DNA from: Bacteroidota bacterium
GTDB lineage: Bacteria > Bacteroidota > Bacteroidia > Cytophagales > Cyclobacteriaceae
Length of the DNA stretch: 64,000 bases
NCBI GenBank assembly: GCA_018267275.1
Contig: JAFDYV010000009.1
Coordinates: forward strand, 310,001-374,000
Direction of reading: 5' to 3'
Part shown: piece after piece, positions 27,835-36,702 of the stretch
How the letters are laid out: each line of letters opens with the position of its first letter
Position numbering within the stretch: the stretch's first letter is position 1
Notes under the pieces: model-generated
What the model saw: only the letters and a program-made list of their open reading frames with translations
Told to the model about the DNA's origin: nothing
Database searches by the model: none
Translations under genes and position numbers: made by a program

Positions 27835-28932
27835 TTATAAACCTTGAACGGTTTGTTCCACAATATAATCCACCACGCGCTCTAAGCTTGACGTGTGCGC
27901 AAAAACGGCCAACTGCCTATCGGCACCAGTGCCCTCATGCAAAATCTTGTGTACGTATTGTATTGCATGCCGACTGCCCAATTCATCAACCACGTCATCG
28001 ATAAACTCCAACAATTCACGAATCAAGTCGCGGGTATCTTTTTCGTGCTGAATACCAAAGTCAATCAATCGGCCATCTAAACCGTAACGCGATGCACGCC
28101 ATTTATTTTCGTTAATCAACGCTCGGCTATACATGATGAAACTCATATTCTCCATGCGTAATTTGTAAAGCTTCACTACCAGAGCCTGGAAGATGGCCGT
28201 GATGGCAATACTCTCTTCTACACGCATGGGCACATCACAAATGCGAAATTCAATGGTATCGAAAAACGGATGTACGCGCACATCCCACCAAATCTTTTTT
28301 GCATTGTCAATGCAATTGGTTTTGATGAGCAGGTTGACATAATTTTTAAATTCGTCCCAACTGGTAAACGAATCGGGAATGCCCGTGCGCGGAAACTTAT
28401 CAAAAACTTTGGTGCGGAAAGATTTGAAGCCAGTGTTTCTACCCTCCCAAAAGGGTGAGTTGGACGAAAGCGCATACACGTGTGGCAAGAAATAGCGCAC
28501 CGTGTTCATAATGTGGATGGCCATGTCTTTGTCTTTGATGCCGACATGGACATGCAAGCCAAAAATCAAATTGGAGCGAGCTGCTTCCTGCATCTCGTTC
28601 ACAATGGCATCGTAACGCGGATTGGGTGTAATCAACTGTTTGCTCCAGTGCGAAAACGGGTGGGTGCCCGATGCACCAATGCGCAGCCCTAAACTTGCTG
28701 CTACTTCAGAAACGTGCCTGCGAAGTTCAGAAATTTCCTTTCTTGCTTGCTCTACGTCTCCACAAATGCCAGTGCCCACTTCTACTACCGCTTGGTGCAT
28801 TTCGGCCTTCACCTGATCGGAATATGACTTAGAGGCAAGCTCCACTATTTTTTGGTCATGTGATTTTAGCTCGCGCGTAGCGGGATCAATCACCATGTAT
28901 TCTTCTTCAACGCCCAGTGTGAATTTTTCCAT
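27835..28932 (-). CDS. YbdK/GCS2-type carboxylate-amine ligase
   Basis: Member of the glutamate-cysteine ligase type 2 family. FTLGVEEEYMVIDP is the ATP/glutamate-binding opening, and SNLIFGLHVHVGIKDKD and FDTIEFRICDVPMR are metal- and substrate-site motifs. I start at the ATG at 28932 (MEKFTLG). The 15 upstream in-frame codons (MNLSPLRWRGDGGEV) come from a palindromic repeat and are unlikely to be needed. YbdK itself shows only weak gamma-glutamylcysteine activity, so the real amine acceptor is open. Confidence 0.9.
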   Translation of the reverse strand: MEKFTLGVEEEYMVIDPATRELKSHDQKIVELASKSYSDQVKAEMHQAVVEVGTGICGDVEQARKEISELRRHVSEVAASLGLRIGASGTHPFSHWSKQLITPNPRYDAIVNEMQEAARSNLIFGLHVHVGIKDKDMAIHIMNTVRYFLPHVYALSSNSPFWEGRNTGFKSFRTKVFDKFPRTGIPDSFTSWDEFKNYVNLLIKTNCIDNAKKIWWDVRVHPFFDTIEFRICDVPMRVEESIAITAIFQALVVKLYKLRMENMSFIMYSRALINENKWRASRYGLDGRLIDFGIQHEKDTRDLIRELLEFIDDVVDELGSRHAIQYVHKILHEGTGADRQLAVFAHTSSLERVVDYIVEQTVQGL

Positions 28933-28974
28933 AACCTCACCCCCGTCCCCTCTCCAGCGGAGAGGGGAGAGGTT
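28933..28974. repeat. C/G-rich palindromic repeat before ybdK
   Basis: Outer arms AACCTC/GAGGTT and inner arms CCCCTCTCC/GGAGAGGGG around AGC. It abuts the ybdK start codon. Its core and ACGGGGGTGAGG-type tail match the copy at 53079-53119 in the same orientation relative to the gene. Confidence 0.8.
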
Positions 28975-29035
28975 CATTTAAAGTTTGAGTTTCCGATTTA
29001 ACATTTTCGTTTGCCACAGATTCACTAAGGCAGCC

Positions 29036-30070
29036 TTATTTTTTTGCTTTTGGCTTTGCCGGTTTAGCCTCTTTTGGTTTTACTTCTGCGCCAGCAGTTT
29101 TCTTAGCAGGTGCTTGTGATTTTTCAAAAGCCTCTACTCCATTTCTCACAAACGTTCCCCAGGTTAAGTTGTCTTGCCCGGGCTTTTGCATTTGGGCGCG
29201 CTCGATGGCAAGTTTTGCCGAATGCTCGACCACCCAATCAAAATTTTCTTGGCCAACAGAGTTTATATCTGCGTCTGGCGCTGGGTTGCAAAAATCAATT
29301 GCATAGGGAACACCATTGCGAACGGCCATCTCTACCGTATTAAAATCATAACCCAAAGCATTGCATAGATCAAGCACGTAATCGTGTACTTTCTTTAATA
29401 ATTTTTCTGAAGCGGGGCCATTGTTGCTTTGATAACGCAAGTGGTGTGGATTGCGCGGCTCGTACTGCATAATGCGCACATACTTCCTGCCCAAGCAATA
29501 GCACCTGAAATAGTCTTCAAAAATAATTTCCTCTTGAAGCATCATCACCAATTGCCCGGTTTCGCTGTATGCTTTAAAGAAGTCGTCCATGTTGTTAAGC
29601 TTGTAAACACTCTTCCAACCTCCACCTGCATGGGGCTTCATGTAGGCGGGAAAGCCGATGTGTTCAAATATCTTTTCCCAACTCAACGGAAATTTCAAGT
29701 TGCTGAATGAGTTGTCGCTGGTATCAGTGGGTCGTTCGTGCGATGGAAGAATCACTGTTTTAGGAACAGGTACCCCAATTTTTACGGCCAACGCATTATT
29801 GAAGAACTTTTCATCGGCACTCCACCAAAAGGGGTTATTAATGACGGCCGTGCCATCGATGGCAGCATTTTTTAAGTAGGCACGATAAAAGGGCACATCT
29901 TGAGAAATGCGGTCGATGATTACCGCGTAATTGTCACTCACCCCCTGTTGCACCATGTCTATCAACACGGGTTCGGCTTTGATGTCCTTCAAACCTGATT
30001 TGTTGACGCGTTCCACAAATGCCTCCGGAAAGGAACGTTCCATACCGTGTAAAATGCCAATTTTCTTCAT
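29036..30070 (-). CDS. RimK-like ATP-grasp protein with Lys/Pro-rich tail
   Basis: ATP-grasp ligase of 344 residues. The nucleotide-binding core is FPAYMKPHAGGGWKSVYKL and VMMLQEEIIFEDYFRCYCLG. The metal-binding end is YDFNTVEMAVRNGVPYAIDF followed by NPAPDAD. The last about 30 residues are a disordered tail rich in Ala, Lys and Pro (EVKPKEAKPAKPKAKK), unusual for the fold. It is 2 bases after the alpha/beta hydrolase gene. Substrates unknown. Confidence 0.85.
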   Translation of the reverse strand: MKKIGILHGMERSFPEAFVERVNKSGLKDIKAEPVLIDMVQQGVSDNYAVIIDRISQDVPFYRAYLKNAAIDGTAVINNPFWWSADEKFFNNALAVKIGVPVPKTVILPSHERPTDTSDNSFSNLKFPLSWEKIFEHIGFPAYMKPHAGGGWKSVYKLNNMDDFFKAYSETGQLVMMLQEEIIFEDYFRCYCLGRKYVRIMQYEPRNPHHLRYQSNNGPASEKLLKKVHDYVLDLCNALGYDFNTVEMAVRNGVPYAIDFCNPAPDADINSVGQENFDWVVEHSAKLAIERAQMQKPGQDNLTWGTFVRNGVEAFEKSQAPAKKTAGAEVKPKEAKPAKPKAKK

Positions 30071-30072
30071 AG

Positions 30073-31032
30073 CTAGTTCCGTTTAGTTTTCTGTTCAATA
30101 ATGAGTTGTTGCAATCGCTTTGGTTCTGTAAGATTAAGATTATGGCCTGACTTTTTAAACCAAAACAGCTCCTTTTTTTCGGCTTTAAGTCGCTCGAAAT
30201 ATTCTTTGGCCAGAGAATGGTGCGTCTGTATGTCCATTTCACCAATGAAAAAAAACACGGGGCAATAAATAGCAGGTGCATAGGTATTAAAATCAACGGC
30301 TGATGCGTGGTTAAAAACTGTTAACCATTTAGCAGCCCATTGCTCAACAAAACCGCGCTGCACGGTCGAATTTCCCGTAAACTTGGCCAGCCATTGTCGG
30401 TGGAAGTAAATCTGCTCAGCATTTTCGAATGGCACGCTCACCTTGCTAAGGTCCGCAAGTGCTTTTGTGTTATTGGTTTTCTTCGCATTGTCCATCATCC
30501 AATCTAATGACAAACGCTCACTGGCCAGTTGGTGTATCATGGGGCTTATCGCGTAGCAAGCCTCGAGCTTATTGGGTATGGTGGCCGCCATTCGCAATGC
30601 CAAATAGCCGCCCCAAGAATGGCCCATTAGATAAAGTTTTTTCTGCCCAAAGCGTTGAAGCAGGTAGTCGACCATTTCAACCACGTCTGACTCCATTAGC
30701 GCTAAACTCAGAGGTTTGTTGGTGGGATTCAGTTGCAGCGTCTTTCCTGTTTCGCGTTGATCCCATAGCACAACAATGAAGTGCTTCTCTAATTCGCCCG
30801 TAAACTTGTGGGCATAGCGCGTGGCAGAGTTGCCGGGGCCACCGTGCAAAAAAAGTAAGATTGGAGCGTTGTCGTTTTCACCTTTGATTTGAATCCATTG
30901 CTCGATGCCTCCGATTTTTACCGGTTGCTGAACATCGAAGCGAGCCAACGCTTTCTTAGACGAGAATCCGATGAAACTCAAAATCAAAAGAAAAGCTTGC
31001 CGTCTTCCAATTCTCATCGGGCAGATGGTCAC
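30073..31032 (-). CDS. Alpha/beta hydrolase (proline iminopeptidase-like)
   Basis: Protein of 319 residues with an N-terminal signal or anchor (RRQAFLLILSFIGFSS). The oxyanion region is LFLHGGPGNSA, the nucleophile elbow GHSWGGYLALRMA, and KKSGHNLNLTEP carries the likely histidine. The HGGPG motif is typical of prolyl iminopeptidases, so the target may be a peptide or amino-acid amide. Start overlaps the upstream gene by 4 bases. In this operon it could process the ligase product outside the cytoplasm. Confidence 0.87.
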   Translation of the reverse strand: MTICPMRIGRRQAFLLILSFIGFSSKKALARFDVQQPVKIGGIEQWIQIKGENDNAPILLFLHGGPGNSATRYAHKFTGELEKHFIVVLWDQRETGKTLQLNPTNKPLSLALMESDVVEMVDYLLQRFGQKKLYLMGHSWGGYLALRMAATIPNKLEACYAISPMIHQLASERLSLDWMMDNAKKTNNTKALADLSKVSVPFENAEQIYFHRQWLAKFTGNSTVQRGFVEQWAAKWLTVFNHASAVDFNTYAPAIYCPVFFFIGEMDIQTHHSLAKEYFERLKAEKKELFWFKKSGHNLNLTEPKRLQQLIIEQKTKRN

Positions 31033-31499
31033 TTAGTTCTAGAAAGATTCCATTTTTGAAGCACGCTATCTACTTGCATTAATGACATATTTTTCGATTC
31101 GATTTTATAGTCATCTTTTGTATTGATAAACTTAATAAAAGAGGAACTCCATGCGCTATCTGGAGCAACTCGAAAAAGATACTTTAATTCTACCATAAGC
31201 TCTACCGAATCACTTTCCACCTTCACATATCTGTCAATTTCAAAATCGTCTCGTACTTCTTTTTCTTTATGAAAGGGTTTTTCAGTTTGTGCTTCGCCTT
31301 GCGCGCTCCAAACGACATCGTTTTTTGTGCTCCATCCTTCTTCAATTTTTGGGATTCCCATTTTTTCACGTTTTAAGTTCTGCGAATCAATCTTTTTTCT
31401 TTCTGATTGAGAAATGAAAATTGGTTTCAAAATCACACCGCTTATTGATACAACTACCGCTAACACCGCGATAGCCCGATGATGCTTCTTGAAAAACAT
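31029..31499 (-). CDS. Hypothetical membrane-anchored protein
   Basis: I do not recognise this 156-residue protein. One N-terminal hydrophobic helix (AIAVLAVVVSISGVILKPIF) is followed by a Lys/Glu-rich soluble part (SDSVELMVELKYLFRV). It is packed 3 bases after an esterase gene and overlaps the next hydrolase gene, so it belongs to the operon. Confidence 0.7.
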   Translation of the reverse strand: MFFKKHHRAIAVLAVVVSISGVILKPIFISQSERKKIDSQNLKREKMGIPKIEEGWSTKNDVVWSAQGEAQTEKPFHKEKEVRDDFEIDRYVKVESDSVELMVELKYLFRVAPDSAWSSSFIKFINTKDDYKIESKNMSLMQVDSVLQKWNLSRTK

Positions 31500-31502
31500 A
31501 TA

Positions 31503-32213
31503 CTATTTGATTAAAGACAAATAATGCGGAAACATTTCTCGCCACACGGGCCAATCGTGGTTGGCGCCTTGGCGAACATCCAGCCAATGTTGCATTCCTT
31601 TTTTTCGCAAGATGGCCGCCATTTTTTCGTTGGCATCCCAGCACATATCATTGGTGCCGGTACCCAGCACCGTAAACTGGTCCCACAGCGCGGGGTTGTT
31701 GGCGTTCTCTATGAAGTCGGGGGGATTGTTGAAATACACGTTATCGTCATAATAGCCGTCCAACTGATCTTTGATATTGAAGGCAGCACCCATGTTGAAG
31801 ATGTATTTGACTACCTCGGGATGCTTGAATCCAAAATTAGTAGCATGATAACCTCCAAAGCTGCAACCTGCCGTGGCCACACGGGCTACACCTGTTTCAT
31901 TCTGGGCGAGCGGAACCAGTTCGTTCAAAAGCATTTCGTCATACCAAATATGGTTGCGCACACGGTCGGCTGGATGAATCCCTTTGTTGTACCAGCTCAA
32001 CGAATCGATGCCATCGGGGCAATAGATTTTCACCAGGCCGTTATCTAAAAACCAATTTACGCTATCGATAAGCTTGAAATCTTTGTTCTCGTAATAACGT
32101 CCCATACTGGTTGGAAACAGGATGACCGGGTAGCCACGATGGCCAAAAGACAACACATCAATATCGCGGCTGAGGCGTGGTGAGTACCAACGGTGGTGAT
32201 GTTCGTGGGGCAT
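31503..32213 (-). CDS. Esterase family protein (alpha/beta hydrolase)
   Basis: Protein of 236 residues. GYPVILFPTSMGRYYE leads the fold, the nucleophile elbow is VATAGCSFGGYHATNFG, and GANHDWPVWREMF carries the histidine. It resembles the enterochelin esterase/D-esterase branch. No signal peptide. It is the second gene of the operon and a homologous fold is encoded divergently at 32810. Confidence 0.85.
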   Translation of the reverse strand: MPHEHHHRWYSPRLSRDIDVLSFGHRGYPVILFPTSMGRYYENKDFKLIDSVNWFLDNGLVKIYCPDGIDSLSWYNKGIHPADRVRNHIWYDEMLLNELVPLAQNETGVARVATAGCSFGGYHATNFGFKHPEVVKYIFNMGAAFNIKDQLDGYYDDNVYFNNPPDFIENANNPALWDQFTVLGTGTNDMCWDANEKMAAILRKKGMQHWLDVRQGANHDWPVWREMFPHYLSLIK

Positions 32214-32216
32214 ACA

Positions 32217-32735
32217 TTATGATTTTAAGATTTCAGATTGAAGATTTCGGATTTTGTCATCGGAGATTGAGAGAAAATAATCATTAAAACTGGAATCCGA
32301 CCGATTAACTTCAGTAAGTAGGTAAAGGAAGTGAATTGCAGCTAAACTAAAACAAATCACAAGACCCCAAACATCACTGCTCAAAAAAAATCCGAAAAAG
32401 AAAATTGTGGCGTAAAGCCATACAATCTGGAACCAGGAAACACCAAAGCAAATCTGAACAAAGTTTTTATTGGCATTGTCTAAAATCTTTCCCCGGACGA
32501 TAATCGAGCTAATCCCAGCACCGAGATAGCTCCTTTTCGTTGCCATTACCGAAAAATTGACCTCATTAACTTTTGTCATACCAATCCAAGGTTTCGAAAT
32601 AACCATTTCCTCCTTGAAAAGCCGCATGAGTTGGCCGCGATGGCCGTCAGGTTCAACGTCCATATGCAAACTTTCCGTTAGTCTTTTTTTGTTCTCATCA
32701 GAGATTTCTAGTAACGTTTTTCTCAGCACTAGCAT
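32217..32735 (-). CDS. Hypothetical protein with two membrane helices
   Basis: Protein of 172 residues, first of the minus-strand operon. The soluble N-terminal half (LRKTLLEISDENKKRLTESL) is followed by two close hydrophobic helices (IVWLYATIFFFGFFL, GLVICFSLAAIHFLYLL) and a short charged tail. No known motif. It may be a lineage-specific addition rather than part of the pathway. Confidence 0.65.
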   Translation of the reverse strand: MLVLRKTLLEISDENKKRLTESLHMDVEPDGHRGQLMRLFKEEMVISKPWIGMTKVNEVNFSVMATKRSYLGAGISSIIVRGKILDNANKNFVQICFGVSWFQIVWLYATIFFFGFFLSSDVWGLVICFSLAAIHFLYLLTEVNRSDSSFNDYFLSISDDKIRNLQSEILKS

Positions 32736-32809
32736 TTTGAGTTTACCTTATTAAAAACCCTATTTTTGCGTTTTCTAAAATTGACAAATTAAAACCTGAA
32801 TCACAAACG

Positions 32810-33634
32810 GTGGAAGCAGAATCGCTGAAGGTGGGGAGTTACCAATCGATCAAACTCACAGGCATTCACTCCAAATTGTTGGAGCGAGATGTTGACGTGG
32901 AAATACTCTTGCCTGAAAATTTTGAATCATCCGAACAAAAATATCCCCTGCTGATTTTAAATGACGGACAAGACAACGAAGCCGTACGCGTAAAAGAAAC
33001 AATCGAGCGCCTAACGCAAGCGGGCGAAGTATCAGATATTGTGATTGCCGGCATTACTGCTGGCGACCGATTGCAAGAATATGGCGTTTCGGCCAAAGCT
33101 GATTATAAAAAGCGAGGCACCCGGGCAAAAGCCTACACCCAATACGTGGTAACAGAGTTATTGCCCTACCTGATTTACAAGTACCCGATTGCTGCCGAAG
33201 CAGAGCAACATGCCATTGCAGGCTACTCGATGGGTGGCCTAAGCGCAATGGATATTGCGTGGAACCATTCTGACGTATTCACAAAAATCGGTGTATTTAG
33301 CGGCTCGCTCTGGTGGCGCAAACGCGATGCCCATAGTGTGTTTTATTCCGACCATCGAGATCGCATCATGCACCAGCACATAAGAAGAAGCAAGATGCGG
33401 CCAGGTCTAAAATTCTGGTTTCAAACGGGCACCGAAGACGAAGCCAGCGACCGCAACAACAACGGCATCATCGATTCGATTGACGATACTTTGGATTTGA
33501 TTGCGGAGCTAACATTGAAAGGTTATCGCCCATTTAAAGACATTCACTATTACGAAATGCAAGGCGGCCGCCACGATACGGCTACCTGGGCGAAGGCTAT
33601 GCCCGAATTTTTGAAATGGGCGTTTGGAAAATAA
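32810..33634 (+). CDS. Esterase, enterochelin-esterase-like alpha/beta hydrolase
   Basis: Protein of 274 residues reading from a GTG start. The nucleophile elbow is HAIAGYSMGGLSAMDIAW, and the fold opens DVEILLPENFESSEQKYPLL. The C-terminal EMQGGRHDTATWAKAMPEFL carries the histidine. A run of Asp/Asn (DRNNNGIIDSIDD) before it may bind calcium. It is divergent from the amidoligase operon across 74 bases that must hold both promoters. Confidence 0.87.
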   Translation: MEAESLKVGSYQSIKLTGIHSKLLERDVDVEILLPENFESSEQKYPLLILNDGQDNEAVRVKETIERLTQAGEVSDIVIAGITAGDRLQEYGVSAKADYKKRGTRAKAYTQYVVTELLPYLIYKYPIAAEAEQHAIAGYSMGGLSAMDIAWNHSDVFTKIGVFSGSLWWRKRDAHSVFYSDHRDRIMHQHIRRSKMRPGLKFWFQTGTEDEASDRNNNGIIDSIDDTLDLIAELTLKGYRPFKDIHYYEMQGGRHDTATWAKAMPEFLKWAFGK

Positions 33635-33651
33635 ATTTGTAAATTCGAATC

Positions 33652-34188
33652 ATGATTTCGAAGATTCAATCACCCCCGCGTACCATAATGGAAGTTTATA
33701 AAATGTTACCCGAGGGGACTTTAGCAGAGTTAATTGACGGACAAATCTATATGTCACCCGCGCCCACCAACAAACACCAAAGAATGTTGATTTTATTTGT
33801 CCGGAAATTAGGCGAGTTTGTGGAAAAAAATTCTCTAGGGACAATTTTGATAGCACCATCTGATGTTTACTTTGACGACTCTCTCAATGCCGTCCAGCCA
33901 GATTTGTACTTTGTCTCCATTTATAATCCTTGCCAACATCAGGATGAAGTTCCCTATCATGGTGCACCCGATTTGATTGCTGAATTTCTTTCTTCTAGTA
34001 ACAATAAACAAGACTTGGTTACAAAAAAAGAATTGTATGAACGTTTTGGTGTAAAAGAATATTGGGCTATTGACCCTTCGACTAAAGAAGCATTGGTCTA
34101 TCAATTGAAAAATAAATCTTATTCTTTAGCCGGTAAAGAAACCAGTCGTATTTATTCACCTCTGTTCGATCACACCTTTGAGTTCTAA
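33652..34188 (+). CDS. Uma2 family (DUF820) putative endonuclease
   Basis: PD-(D/E)xK-like protein of 178 residues with the family pattern ELIDGQIYMSPAP, AVQPDLYFVS, LIAEFLSSSN and YERFGVKEYWAIDP. The acidic residues in the middle two motifs are the expected metal ligands. The family is abundant in cyanobacteria and Bacteroidota and its role is unknown. It overlaps the following HAD gene by 11 bases. Confidence 0.88.
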   Translation: MISKIQSPPRTIMEVYKMLPEGTLAELIDGQIYMSPAPTNKHQRMLILFVRKLGEFVEKNSLGTILIAPSDVYFDDSLNAVQPDLYFVSIYNPCQHQDEVPYHGAPDLIAEFLSSSNNKQDLVTKKELYERFGVKEYWAIDPSTKEALVYQLKNKSYSLAGKETSRIYSPLFDHTFEF

Positions 34189-34825
34189 ACCTTCTTTGTT
34201 TGGCAGTGCCAACATTGACACGATTATCTTTGATTTGGGCGGAGTGCTTATCGATTGGAATCCGCGCTATTTATACCGAAAGATTTTCAATACCGAAGAA
34301 GAGATTAGCTGGTTTCTAGAAAACGTCTGCACGCCCGAATGGAATGACCAGCAAGATGCAGGCCGTAGCTTTGAAGAGGCCACAGAAGAACTGGTTCAAA
34401 AATTTCCGGAACATGAAGTGGCCATCCGGGCTTGGTACGGCCGTTGGCATGAAACTATAGCGGGGCCAATTGATGGTACGGTAGACATTTTGAAGCAAGT
34501 CAGAGACTCAAAAAAGTACCGACTCTACGCACTCACCAATTGGTCGGCTCAAACATTTCCGTGGGCGCTCGATAACTTCGAGTTTTTGCACTGGTTCGAG
34601 GGCATTGTTGTGTCGGGAGTGGAAAAAACACGCAAGCCCTTCCCTGATTTTTACCAAATTTTATTTGATCGTTATCAAATCAATCCAGCCAAAGCAATTT
34701 TTATTGACGACAATCATAAAAATGTGATGGGGGCAAACGCGGTAGGACTGCCGACAATTCATTTTAGATCATCAGAGAGTCTACAAGCAGAACTTATGGT
34801 ACTTGACGTCCTCCAAAAAAGCTAG
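34178..34825 (+). CDS. HAD family phosphatase (YihX-like)
   Basis: Phosphatase of about 215 residues. Motif I is IIFDLGGVLIDWNP (nucleophile Asp), motif II YALTNWSAQ, motif III the lysine in GVEKTRKPFPDFY, and motif IV FIDDNHKNV. The DLGGVL form is shared with glucose-1-phosphatase YihX. No ATG is available; it reads from TTG at 34178 inside the Uma2 gene, or from a TTG six codons later. Confidence 0.88.
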   Translation: MSSKPSLFGSANIDTIIFDLGGVLIDWNPRYLYRKIFNTEEEISWFLENVCTPEWNDQQDAGRSFEEATEELVQKFPEHEVAIRAWYGRWHETIAGPIDGTVDILKQVRDSKKYRLYALTNWSAQTFPWALDNFEFLHWFEGIVVSGVEKTRKPFPDFYQILFDRYQINPAKAIFIDDNHKNVMGANAVGLPTIHFRSSESLQAELMVLDVLQKS

Positions 34826-35793
34826 TTGAAAGCAGGTATCTTTTTTAAGGGAGCTTTCTTAAAGTCCCGTTTGATCTCTGTGGTCGAATCATCTCCACAC
34901 TCGAGAGCATGCGTGATTGAACTCACCACCTCATCTAACCGCTCGGTTGAAGTTTGTAAGTGATTCATCATTATTCGTACTTCGGGGGTCACTTCTTCAC
35001 GCTTCATAAGGCTCACCAGCCCTAAAATACTTGCCACCGGGCTCCGCAGTTTGTGGGCATTGATCCAAGCATATTCTTCTAATGCGTCATTTTTTTTCTG
35101 CAAATCTTGCGTTCTACTTTGCACCAACATTTCCAGGTTTTCATTTGTAGCTTTTACTTCTTCAGCCTGTCTCAAAATCTCTTCGTTGCTTGCCTGCAAT
35201 AAAATGCGCGCTGTGATTTCCTTTACGGTTAAGTTATAACGCGCTCTAATGGATAAGATCATAAAGATGGCTACAGCCATCAGCAAAAATCCACCTTGCA
35301 CCAAGAAATTACTTGTATCTAACTGTGAATTTCGCGCAACAGATAATGCAGTCGCGAATGCTGATAAAAGCGTGATTGCAACCACCGTGCGAATGTCCAA
35401 TATCAAAAACAGGGACGCGCCAATCAGCAACGCAATAAAATTAATGTTATGCCCCAATACGTCTTTGTTGGTGATTAAACTAAACACGTACGCGTTTTGC
35501 AAAGAAATAAATAAAAGAGGCACCGTTACCAAGAAGTGTGATGGCCATTTGTAGCGCTTCACAAGAATCAACGTGACCAAGGTAACCAGTGAAATGAACA
35601 AACGAATGGCACCCACTTGCAACCAGATAGGGCGAAGGTTAATGTAATCTGTGTAAGCAAAAATGGGATTAAAGATGATGGCAACCCATGCGGCCATCAC
35701 GTGATACTTGGAAGACGCAATCTCTAATTCAATAGCAATTTTCTTAGGCGACACCGCGCCAAATTGTGTTTTTAAAATATCAGCCACTTGCAT
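34822..35793 (-). CDS. Membrane histidine-kinase-like protein lacking the ATPase domain
   Basis: Protein of 323 residues. About five to six membrane helices (residues 30-185) are followed by a coiled coil (EEILRQAEEVKATNENLEML). A DHp helix pair carries the phosphoacceptor histidine in AWINAHKLRSPVASILGLVS. It ends soon after this with a basic tail, so the HATPase_c domain is absent. The stop overlaps the convergent HAD gene, so there is no hidden remainder downstream. It may accept phosphate from another kinase or act as a scaffold. Confidence 0.82.
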   Translation of the reverse strand: MQVADILKTQFGAVSPKKIAIELEIASSKYHVMAAWVAIIFNPIFAYTDYINLRPIWLQVGAIRLFISLVTLVTLILVKRYKWPSHFLVTVPLLFISLQNAYVFSLITNKDVLGHNINFIALLIGASLFLILDIRTVVAITLLSAFATALSVARNSQLDTSNFLVQGGFLLMAVAIFMILSIRARYNLTVKEITARILLQASNEEILRQAEEVKATNENLEMLVQSRTQDLQKKNDALEEYAWINAHKLRSPVASILGLVSLMKREEVTPEVRIMMNHLQTSTERLDEVVSSITHALECGDDSTTEIKRDFKKAPLKKIPAFN

Positions 35794-35892
35794 AACTAGT
35801 CGTTGGGTAAGTTTAACAGTCTATTCCCAACATACGTTGTAAGCATGGCGGGTGGATTCCAAATCCTATCTAATCGTATAAAAAAATGAATA

Positions 35893-36702
35893 CTACCCTT
35901 TTACTAAATTACCCGCTACTTGCATAGTCTCGAGGGTTGGGGTTAACTTGCCCCCACGCGGCTCAATGGTTACGGCAAAGGTTGTAGGTGACGAAACTGC
36001 ATCTTTCATTTTCAATAATCCGGTAATGGTCGCATCAAATACTCCACAATCAACTGGTTTACCATCAATTATGGCCCAAAGTTGATATTGATTTTCCTTC
36101 GCTAGTTCCTTCATGTTTTGTATGCTGAGATAAACCTCTTTTGTATTTGCATTCCAATAAACAGAAGCTAACGATTGTGGAGTGTTAGCAGTGCCCTTCA
36201 TAATGATCCGAGAAAAATCAGGATTGTTCGTGATTTGTAAATCCGTTTCAATTTTGTCCAGTCGGAAATTCACATTGTTATATTCTTGTGCGATACGCTG
36301 GTTTTGCGCTATCAGTTCAGTCAGGCTCGATTCACTCTTTTTCCATTTGTCCCAATAATTGTAGGCCAAATAAGAGCTTAATAAAGCAATGGCGATAGAT
36401 GCGGCAGTGGAATATTTCCATATCTTGAACAAGTTGGATGACGGCCCTTGGGGAAACTGGACGACTTTAACCTCATGCTCCTTGTTAATCTTTTCAAATA
36501 CGGCCCGCTTCGCGCTAGCACGGGGCACCATGGCTGCGCTCATTAGGAAACTTTCTTGTGCTTCCTCAATCTTGACCAATTCATTCCGCAACGCAGGGTA
36601 TTGTTGCAGATTTGCTTCAACCTCCCTCCGCTCTTGGGCAGAAAGTTCACCCAACGCATAGGCTTCCAAAACTCCGGTCGATATATACTCTTTTATATTC
36701 AA
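35893..36702 (-). CDS. Anti-sigma factor, RskA type
   Basis: Protein of 269 residues. The N-terminal helical sigma-binding domain (VLEAYALGELSAQERREVEA) is followed by one membrane helix (STAASIAIALLSSYLAYNYW). A periplasmic RskA domain then shows YWNANTKEVYLSIQNMK and YQLWAIIDGKPVDCGVFD. Its start overlaps the end of the ECF sigma gene, the usual pairing. It should hold the sigma factor at the membrane until an envelope signal arrives. Confidence 0.93.
   Translation of the reverse strand: MNIKEYISTGVLEAYALGELSAQERREVEANLQQYPALRNELVKIEEAQESFLMSAAMVPRASAKRAVFEKINKEHEVKVVQFPQGPSSNLFKIWKYSTAASIAIALLSSYLAYNYWDKWKKSESSLTELIAQNQRIAQEYNNVNFRLDKIETDLQITNNPDFSRIIMKGTANTPQSLASVYWNANTKEVYLSIQNMKELAKENQYQLWAIIDGKPVDCGVFDATITGLLKMKDAVSSPTTFAVTIEPRGGKLTPTLETMQVAGNLVKG

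Noticed and set aside
28933..28977. Extended YbdK start (MNLSPLRWRGDGGEV)
   Set aside because: These codons are repeat sequence; the conserved family start is the internal ATG.
34822..35793. Histidine kinase broken by a frameshift
   Set aside because: The following bases belong to the convergent HAD gene in its own frame; no ATPase motif is found in any frame nearby.
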